From Geomicrobium sediminis (GTDB taxonomy: Bacteria; Bacillota; Bacilli; Bacillales; Marinococcaceae): a stretch of 64,000 nucleotides of DNA. Position 1 is the stretch's first letter, and each line of letters opens with the position of its first letter. Below the pieces are notes generated by a model. The model was given only the letters and a program-made list of their open reading frames with translations. It was not told the DNA's origin and made no database searches. A program made the translations under genes and the position numbers. The stretch is taken from NCBI RefSeq assembly GCF_016908595.1, contig NZ_JAFBEC010000006.1, forward strand, positions 215,316 through 279,315, given 5' to 3'. Below are positions 58,526 to 64,000 of this stretch, piece after piece.

Positions 58526-59883
58526 TGGAGCAAGTGACGTTAATAGACCTCGTCTTTGATTTTGGTTTGTTATCGTTGTTACTACTGATTGGTGTATGGC
58601 TAAGATCGAAAGTAAAAGTCTTGCAAAAGATGTTTTTACCAGCTGGACTTATTGCGGGAGCGCTCGCACTTGCATTTGGGCCAAACGGATTTGGGATTTT
58701 GCCGTTTTCTGATGCGATTGCAAGCTACCCTGCGATTTTCTTAGCACTCGTGTTTGCTGCGATTCCACTTGGAGCAGCCAAAGTATCATTCAAAAAAGCT
58801 TCCAAGCGTATTCGCAACATGTGGATCTACTGTGCTTTTACGTTCTTAGCGGTGTATGGAGTTGGACTATTGTTTGCTGACGTTCTATTGCGACCGCTGT
58901 TCTCAACACCTGAAGGATTTGGATTTATGCTCGGTGTCGGGTTTATAGGTGGTCATGGAGGTGCAGCTGCGCTAGGACACTCCTTCCAAGAACTCGGTTG
59001 GGCAGACGCTACGTCATTAGGTTATGCATCGGCAACTGTCGGCATGTTAGTTGCGATTATCGGTGGCATGATGATTATTAAGCGAGGGACAGAGCAGCGT
59101 CACGGTACGTTCGTTACAGATTATAAAAGTTTGCCAAATGAATTGCGAACGGGACTGATTGAACGGGACAACCGTAAATCACTTGGAGAAATTACATTTT
59201 CTCCAAATTCGGTTGATCCATTGCTCGTTCACATTGCTTTTTTAGGTGGTATTTTACTCATTTCTTATGTTCTTCAACAGTTCGTCACGGTTATATTCCC
59301 GACAGTTTCGATTCAACTGTTTATTTTCACGCTACTCGTCGGGTTACTCGTTCAAGTATTTCTACGTAAATCGAACGCAGACCAGTATGTCGATAAGCGA
59401 ACCGTTGATCGAATTAGTGGGACGAGTGCAGATTTAATTGTCATCTTCGGTATTGCTTCCATTAACTTAGCGGTCGTAGGTGCTTATGCAATTCCGCTCG
59501 CAATTCTATTAATTTTCGGCATTGCATTTATGTACTTTTGTTACCGGTTGTTAGCGCCTCGCGCTTTCGAGGATCATTGGTTTGAGAATGCGGTGTTCAA
59601 CTGGGGTTGGACGACGGGAACAACAGGTCTTGGCATTACGTTGCTACGAATTGTTGACCCTGAAGTGAAGACGACAACATTACAAGATTACGGGATTGCT
59701 TATCTTGGGATCATTCCGTTTGAAATTCTAACGATTGCCATTGCTCCAGTGTTTATCGTCATGGGATATGGCTGGGTGTACATTATTGGCGCTCTAGCCT
59801 TTAGTTCGGTGCTTATGTTTATGGCATTTTCACGAGGATGGTTTTACAGAGAATCAAAGCAGCCCATTCTATCAAAAGGATAA
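58522..59883 (+). CDS. GltS-family sodium/glutamate-type symporter
   Basis: A 453-residue membrane carrier with about ten to twelve helices of the GltS family (ESS). Family blocks are LLIGVWLRSKVKVLQKMFLPAGLIAGALAL, GVGFIGGHGGAAALGHSF (re-entrant loop 1) and FNWGWTTGTTGLGITLLRIVDPE (loop 2). E. coli GltS imports glutamate with Na+. The start ATG overlaps the stop of the flavin monooxygenase by four bases, so it may bring in that enzyme's substrate, perhaps an amino- or sulfo-acid. A terminator closes the pair. Confidence 0.88.
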   Translation: MMEQVTLIDLVFDFGLLSLLLLIGVWLRSKVKVLQKMFLPAGLIAGALALAFGPNGFGILPFSDAIASYPAIFLALVFAAIPLGAAKVSFKKASKRIRNMWIYCAFTFLAVYGVGLLFADVLLRPLFSTPEGFGFMLGVGFIGGHGGAAALGHSFQELGWADATSLGYASATVGMLVAIIGGMMIIKRGTEQRHGTFVTDYKSLPNELRTGLIERDNRKSLGEITFSPNSVDPLLVHIAFLGGILLISYVLQQFVTVIFPTVSIQLFIFTLLVGLLVQVFLRKSNADQYVDKRTVDRISGTSADLIVIFGIASINLAVVGAYAIPLAILLIFGIAFMYFCYRLLAPRAFEDHWFENAVFNWGWTTGTTGLGITLLRIVDPEVKTTTLQDYGIAYLGIIPFEILTIAIAPVFIVMGYGWVYIIGALAFSSVLMFMAFSRGWFYRESKQPILSKG

Positions 59884-59920
59884 AAAACCCGAACCGCAAC
59901 GTTGGCGGTTCGGGTTTTTT
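59882..59920. terminator. Bidirectional terminator
   Basis: AAAACCCGAACCGC and its complement, with A-run and T-run, between the GltS-type gene and the convergent M32 gene. Confidence 0.9.
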
Positions 59921-59921
59921 A

Positions 59922-61373
59922 TTAGTTTTGGTACAACGGAACAAATCGTTCTTCCATTACTTTCAAGTAAGCGGAGAGGTCGTCTTGTTTACATAATGCT
60001 TGTGGAGAGAACGGACCATCTACGTTGTAGGCGTTGTTTTGTAACCAAGACTTCACGTCTTCGTTTTGCCAGCTCTTCGTCTCTTGGCTTAGCTTTTGGT
60101 ACATGCTTGCTGCATTCATATAACTGAGTAGCTCAAAACCGGGTGCCCCGAAGCTACCAGTAGCAAAGTTGTCTTCTTGTAAGATGCCGCCTAAGTCGTG
60201 AGGGGTTAACAAGCTTAGGTGTTCCCCGGATTTTTCAGCCCAAATGTTCTGCAATTCTTTGGTCGCTACTTCACCGTTAATGACGGCTTTTTCAATTTCA
60301 TAGCGCATGAGCAGGTGAAGGGGCTGCATAACTTCACTTGCTTCAGATTTAACAATTGTAAAATCAACCGCGTTGATTGCTTCATAAAACTGTTCATACG
60401 ATACGTGATCTAATGTTGGAGAGAGGCGTTTTTGAATGTCGGCATAATTCAGTTGCCAGAAGCCGTCACTCTTCCCGATGAACTTTTCGAATAACAAGCG
60501 ATGAGCAAGTTTTGTTGATGGATCCGTTTCTCCTTGAAGAAGCGTTTCGTAGTTTTGTGAAAAGCTTGCTTCTCCTGCTTCACTGAACATTTTCGGGAAT
60601 ACATTTCTTAGTTCTGAAGCAGCAAAAGGAAAAGCAACTCGAACATCATCTGGTTGGATGGCAACGGTCATTGAAGTATGACCAGTATCCATTCGACCCG
60701 CTTCAAAATCAAACCCTAATTGCTCTAGTCCATTATGAAGAATCGACTGATGTGTTGACGCATCAACATCTTCATAAAGAAAACCAGTTTTGATTTTCTT
60801 ATCAGAACTTTTGGCGTATTGAACGATCGGCGTTAATTCTTTTTTAATTCGTCCGAACCATTGATCGAGTTGTGCCGTCGTTAATCCTTCTTGACGAAGT
60901 CCTAGAATAGCGTCATAGCGGTTCGATGTATATCCGAGTTCATCAGCAAGATCCATTTGCCAGATGACAAAGCGATCAAAGAGCGGTCGAAAGTGGGAGA
61001 AGTCATTTTTTTGTCTCGCTTCTTGCCATAGTGCAGGCGCTTTGGCTGCCATTTTCTCATAAGAAGTGTACAGTTTTCTCGGGATTTTATTAAGTCTTGT
61101 ACTTTCTTTTTGCAAATAGAGAACAGTTGGACGCATTGCTTCTGGAACTTCTTCAATGACGACTTCTTGAAGAAGTGTTGCGTTTGTTTTGTTGGTCATT
61201 AGTGTATGTGTACGCTCTGCAAGTTGGCCCATCACGTTTGCACGTGTATGTAGCCCTTTTTTGGAACCGTGAGTATAATGGTCCCATTTTAATAAAGAAG
61301 CGCTATGTTCAAGAGTCATTAATTCACTGACGAGGTTGAGCAGTTGTTGATGCTCCATTTTTGTTGCGGTCAT
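59922..61373 (-). CDS. M32 carboxypeptidase homologue lacking the HExxH zinc motif
   Basis: The overall sequence follows the M32 (Taq) metallocarboxypeptidases in length and order: ELMTLEHSASLLKWDHYTHG start, LNKIPRKLYTSYEKMAAKAPALWQEARQKNDFSHFRPLF, HLLMRYEIEKAVINGEV, and the LQEDNFATGSFG block. But the zinc motif HExxHA reads SEAGEA (60570-60584, residues 275-279 counted from the ATG at 61406). The HPF motif reads TSM, and ESQSR reads DPSTK. It therefore should not bind catalytic zinc and is probably a pseudoenzyme. The frame is fully open, so it is not decaying. The start is uncertain: ATG 61373 has AAGGA upstream, and ATG 61406 is an alternative. Confidence 0.8.
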   Translation of the reverse strand: MTATKMEHQQLLNLVSELMTLEHSASLLKWDHYTHGSKKGLHTRANVMGQLAERTHTLMTNKTNATLLQEVVIEEVPEAMRPTVLYLQKESTRLNKIPRKLYTSYEKMAAKAPALWQEARQKNDFSHFRPLFDRFVIWQMDLADELGYTSNRYDAILGLRQEGLTTAQLDQWFGRIKKELTPIVQYAKSSDKKIKTGFLYEDVDASTHQSILHNGLEQLGFDFEAGRMDTGHTSMTVAIQPDDVRVAFPFAASELRNVFPKMFSEAGEASFSQNYETLLQGETDPSTKLAHRLLFEKFIGKSDGFWQLNYADIQKRLSPTLDHVSYEQFYEAINAVDFTIVKSEASEVMQPLHLLMRYEIEKAVINGEVATKELQNIWAEKSGEHLSLLTPHDLGGILQEDNFATGSFGAPGFELLSYMNAASMYQKLSQETKSWQNEDVKSWLQNNAYNVDGPFSPQALCKQDDLSAYLKVMEERFVPLYQN

Positions 61374-61513
61374 AAGTTGTAACATCCTTCCAATAGTTGA
61401 GTTCATTTCCAGTTTTTACGTAAATGAGGATAACTATTCCTCATTTCGTATGTCAATAAAGAGAGATGGGTAAGTTATGAGGAGACTGATTGAACGTTTG
61501 GAGGAATTGAACA

Positions 61514-62239
61514 ATGTCTCAAACAGAATCACTTGAAAAACAACCGGCGTTAGAACACATCACGGTGCTAAGAGGAGCGGTACTTCGCTCACTGTTCGTG
61601 TATGCATTTATCTTTATTGTGCTGTTTTTCGCATTGAGGCTTTATATGGATCTCTTAATAGGAGATCGAGAGCTTGTGATGCTTGGCCCATTAGATGCCA
61701 TCAAATTGTACTTCACACTTGCAGGAGTATTAGGGTTAGGCTTTTGTGCACCTTATTTGGCTTTTGAAGCTTGGCGTTTTGTAAAGCCTGCCCTTAGCAC
61801 AAAAGAAGCAAGTATTTTGTTCCAATACATACCGGCGATTTTTGTTTGTTTTATCATTGGGCTTTGCTTTGGTTTTTTTGTTATCCATCCGTTAGCATTT
61901 GCGTTCTTAACTGAACTTGGAGAACTCCATTTCGACATGATGATTACGGCTTCGGAATATTTCTCCTTTGTATTAATGGCAACTCTTCCAGCGGGCTTTT
62001 TGTTTGAGCTTCCTTTAATTATTATGGCACTCACATCTTTTGGCTTGCTCAACCCATACTCACTAGGAAAAGTCCGAAAGTATGCTTACTTTGCTTTGCT
62101 ATGTATTTCTGTACTCATTACGCCACCTGACTTTTTAACAGATATTCTTGTTGTGATTCCATTCATTTTACTATATGAACTTGGAATTGTCTTAGCAAAG
62201 GTCGTACACAAACGAAAAGCACAAGTGCAGGCTGTATAG
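61514..62239 (+). CDS. tatC: Twin-arginine translocase subunit TatC
   Basis: TatC receives twin-arginine signal peptides in the membrane. The 241-residue protein has six helices and aligns with TatCd of B. subtilis: [54 protein letters not shown], and [28 protein letters not shown]. The N-terminal signature HLxELRxR reads HITVLRGA, so the otherwise highly conserved Glu is Val18. The start has TTTGGAGGAATTGAAC. It is monocistronic, with its own terminator. Confidence 0.9.
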   Translation: MSQTESLEKQPALEHITVLRGAVLRSLFVYAFIFIVLFFALRLYMDLLIGDRELVMLGPLDAIKLYFTLAGVLGLGFCAPYLAFEAWRFVKPALSTKEASILFQYIPAIFVCFIIGLCFGFFVIHPLAFAFLTELGELHFDMMITASEYFSFVLMATLPAGFLFELPLIIMALTSFGLLNPYSLGKVRKYAYFALLCISVLITPPDFLTDILVVIPFILLYELGIVLAKVVHKRKAQVQAV

Positions 62240-62265
62240 AGAAGGCGATCTTGTGGACAAAACAG

Positions 62266-62317
62266 AAAATTGCCTAGTTATTCACTATGTAAGTGAACGA
62301 CTGGGTAATTTCTTTAT
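62266..62317 (+). terminator. Terminator after tatC
   Basis: AATTGCCTAGT/ACTGGGTAATT with an inner TTCACT/AGTGAA stem, followed by TCTTT. Confidence 0.65.
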
Positions 62318-62346
62318 GTAGGAATTCGGTCTAATGCCCTTGTAGC

Positions 62347-62538
62347 TTAATCACTTCTATTTGGTTTTAACACAGACGTGCCGATAATTCCTGCGATTAA
62401 AATGATGATTGACGGGACAGAGAATTGATCAAAAAGCTCATCTCCAGGAAATGATGGAAAGGCATCGAGCTGGGAGACTAGGCGAAATACGGTAAGAATA
62501 ATGCCGATGATTAATAGAACGTTAAAGAACTTATACAT
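62347..62538 (-). CDS. Small two-helix membrane protein
   Basis: A 63-residue protein with two hydrophobic segments (MYKFFNVLLIIGIILTVFRLV and VPSIIILIAGIIGTSVL) linked by an acidic loop. ATG 62538 is preferred, with GAGGCG eight bases away. It lies 21 bp downstream of an interrupted membrane-protein gene and is probably co-transcribed with it under the TetR regulator. Its function is unknown. Confidence 0.65.
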   Translation of the reverse strand: MYKFFNVLLIIGIILTVFRLVSQLDAFPSFPGDELFDQFSVPSIIILIAGIIGTSVLKPNRSD

Positions 62539-62559
62539 GATCATGCGCCTCGCTTCTTC

Positions 62560-63189
62560 TTATCTTTTTTTTTGGAAAACGTACGTAGCAGAGACAATCG
62601 TATCGACGACGAGTATGATTCCCCAAATCATAGAAACGGAATGAAAGGTTTGATTCTCGTACGGTGTTGCTTCGTAGCTTTCGCTACCTATCCAATCTAA
62701 ATCAGTAACATAGTTGGCAGATTCATAAATGTCTAACCCGCTCAATCCGAAGAACAGCACTTGTACACTTAGAAATACAGTGACATGTGTCATCCATGTC
62801 AAAAGATAATGCTTTGCTTGGACAGTCGGATCTTTTTGTCTTGCCATTTCTTCGTAGTCTTTTGTTGTTAACAGACGAGCAGCATCAATCTTCTTTCGCA
62901 TCCAACGGTCTAACCGTTTAAAATCGTGGAATCCAAATGTCAGTGCATAGAGTACGAACAAGGAAACGATGATTTGAAAAGCAGCAATTTCACCTGTAAG
63001 TGCAAATACATACCATGCAAGTACAGCCTCAAATCCTGTTAATGCAATAAAAGCGATAATAAACCCTATTGATAATTGCGGTTTTTTTAGTTTGTATCAA
63101 CTATATCCGAATAACAATAAGCACAAAAAACTGATGATCTCGATCGCAATAAAGATTTCCCACTGGTAATGAACCATGAAGTCATTCAT
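62560..63189 (-). pseudogene. Membrane-protein gene with an in-frame TGA at codon 31
   Basis: Reading from ATG 63189 (AAGGGGTG upstream), the frame gives MNDFMVHYQWEIFIAIEIIS plus ten residues, then TGA at 63099-63097, then continues in the same frame without other stops to 62560. The whole would be 209 residues with about five to six helices and an HDFKRLDRWMRKKIDA cytoplasmic loop. A single G-to-A change (TGG to TGA, Trp) explains the stop. Either the gene is recently inactivated, or the stop is read through, or a shorter product starts inside (first good internal ATG at 62961). The family was not recognised. Confidence 0.7.
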
Positions 63190-63202
63190 AACAACACCCC
63201 TT

Positions 63203-63278
63203 TTTAACTCATGCGAATTAAATAAAAGATAACACGTCGTGTGTGCATAAAGCAATTTTTTAATTCGGTTGAATTAAA
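63203..63278. promoter_or_regulatory. Two matching operators between divergent genes
   Basis: TTTAACTC-ATGC-GAATTAAA (63203-63222) and TTTAATTC-GGTT-GAATTAAA (63259-63278) share the consensus TTTAAYTC-N4-GAATTAAA, with centres 56 bp apart. One is next to the membrane gene start and the other overlaps the promoter of the TetR gene. They are most simply read as binding sites of this TetR protein. Confidence 0.7.
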
Positions 63279-63285
63279 AAGATGT

Positions 63286-63291
63286 TATACT
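63286..63291 (+). promoter_or_regulatory. -10 element implying a leaderless TetR transcript
   Basis: TATACT ends 6 bases before the ATG at 63298, so transcription should begin at the start codon itself. No ribosome binding site is present. Confidence 0.5.
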
Positions 63292-63297
63292 AAGTAC

Positions 63298-63882
63298 ATG
63301 CCAAAAATTGTAGACCACGAAAAACGAAAACAAATTATTGCAGAAACGACTTGGAAGTTGATCAGTAAGTACGGAATTCAGCATGCAACATCGAGGAATA
63401 TTGCAAAAGAAGCGGGGTTATCACAGGGCGCTTTGCGGCACTATTTTTCGAAACAAGAAGGTCTGTACGTGTTCGCATTAAACCTCGTGAAAGAACGATT
63501 TATCTCACGATTAGAGAGGGTGAATGAAAAGGTATTAGCACCGATTGAAAAAGCGGTTGCTTATTTACTAGAGTTTGTACCGACGAATGAAGAAACTCGA
63601 CTTGAAATGGAAGTGTGGTTCGCATTTGTAGCTTATGGAAAGACGCAAGAAGACTTTGACCTAGATCATGTCGGACTTGAAAAAGGTGTAAAAGATGTGA
63701 TTGTCTTTCTTCGAAAAGAAGGTTACGTATTGAATCACGATCCAACACTTGAAGAAGAAAGCTTATATGCCTTTATTAACGGAATGGCATTAAACTTGTA
63801 TCTCGAACCAAGCAAAATCAATCGAGATCAAAGTAAAAAGATGATCACTCATTATGTTCAACGAATGATTCAGGCAAACTAG
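63298..63882 (+). CDS. TetR-family regulator, BetI-like
   Basis: A 194-residue regulator with the HTH region KRKQIIAETTWKLISKYGIQHATSRNIAKEAGLSQGALRHYFSKQEGLYVFALNLV, of the BetI-like branch, and an all-helical ligand domain. ATG 63298 fits the family start; an earlier in-frame ATG at 63241 would add an odd extension that includes the promoter and operator. It should control itself and the divergent membrane genes through the two operators. The inducer is unknown. Confidence 0.9.
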   Translation: MPKIVDHEKRKQIIAETTWKLISKYGIQHATSRNIAKEAGLSQGALRHYFSKQEGLYVFALNLVKERFISRLERVNEKVLAPIEKAVAYLLEFVPTNEETRLEMEVWFAFVAYGKTQEDFDLDHVGLEKGVKDVIVFLRKEGYVLNHDPTLEEESLYAFINGMALNLYLEPSKINRDQSKKMITHYVQRMIQAN

Positions 63883-63907
63883 AAACGCACACTCTTTTTA
63901 AAAAAGG

Positions 63908-64000
63908 TAGTGACCCCAAAAAGTTAGAGTTTGTTAAACAGCTGATTGGCTGGTTGATGTTCGATATTGAATCGGACTTTGACCAGCCAGTTTTAGTTTT
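63908..64000. mobile_element. Edge of a probable second insertion sequence
   Basis: TAGTGACCCCAAAAAGTTAGA (from about 63909) resembles the terminal repeats of IS3-family elements, followed by a GGCTGGT...ACCAGCC stem (63949-63989) also seen near the ends of such elements. The rest runs off the right edge. It is different from the IS at 16011. The identity is tentative because no transposase frame is in view. Confidence 0.45.

Overview
The window looks like a chromosomal segment of an aerobic Gram-positive member of the Bacillaceae, probably an alkaliphile or halo-alkaliphile. Most genes have strong Shine-Dalgarno sequences (AAGGAGG-like), TTG and GTG starts are common, and base composition is moderate. 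A complete seven-gene Mrp Na+/H+ antiporter operon (43455-49249), an NhaC-type antiporter (25651-27198), a very acidic sortase-anchored surface protein and acidic lipoproteins fit life at high pH or sodium. No rRNA, tRNA, CRISPR array, prophage or replication origin was seen.

Layout: the left edge cuts a methyltransferase. 0.1-5.4 kb holds a serpin lipoprotein, a MerR-type regulator, an ABC-2 exporter operon led by an ABC-like/LytTR fusion, and a small membrane protein. 5.4-7.3 kb is a surface cassette: an array of five repeats, a Trp-rich acidic protein ending in LPDTS, and its class D sortase. 7.4-16 kb carries thiolase and 3-hydroxyacyl-CoA dehydrogenase, a TauE/SafE permease, a hexapeptide acetyltransferase, MurQ, an RND pump and two small unknown genes. 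A complete IS3-family element (16011-17680) follows. 17.7-31.6 kb is housekeeping and accessory genes: VanZ, TVP38, a cyclophilin lipoprotein, a TetR/MFS pair, an old yellow enzyme, a membrane-anchored PstS-like protein with a partner, a small alarmone synthetase, NhaC, threonine aldolase, DinB, futalosine-pathway menaquinone genes mqnB and mqnD, and an RlmA-like methyltransferase. 31.6-42.9 kb has a Fur-box promoter with a short predicted transcript, a deoxyribonucleotidase, an M24 peptidase, a rhodanese, an amidase, an acyl-CoA synthetase with an SCP2 protein, a CBS protein, bacterial NO synthase, MurB, an FAD oxidoreductase and a KdpD-type USP protein divergent from mrp. 49.4-64 kb has an SLH-anchored 5'-nucleotidase, an MFS carrier, a MarR/esterase pair, an aldo-keto reductase, an M20 amidohydrolase, cytochrome c-551, tatA, a flavin monooxygenase coupled to a GltS-type carrier, an M32 carboxypeptidase homologue that has lost its zinc motif, tatC, a TetR-controlled membrane gene with an in-frame TGA, and the edge of another IS.

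How the genes fit together: Mrp and NhaC maintain pH and sodium balance. Cytochrome c-551, menaquinone synthesis and Mrp belong to an aerobic respiratory chain. TatA/TatC, sortase, the SLH protein and several lipoproteins serve the cell surface. Thiolase/dehydrogenase and the acyl-CoA synthetase/SCP2 pair, the latter beside a FadR-like palindrome, point to fatty-acid metabolism.

The least ordinary items are the phased repeat array before the acidic surface protein, the inactivated M32 homologue, the Fur-regulated short transcript, the in-frame TGA gene with its two-operator leaderless TetR regulator, the degenerate-ABC/LytTR regulator, the membrane PstS-like pair and a cluster of small palindromic repeats near 30.4 kb. 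All calls come from reading the sequence; no database search was run.
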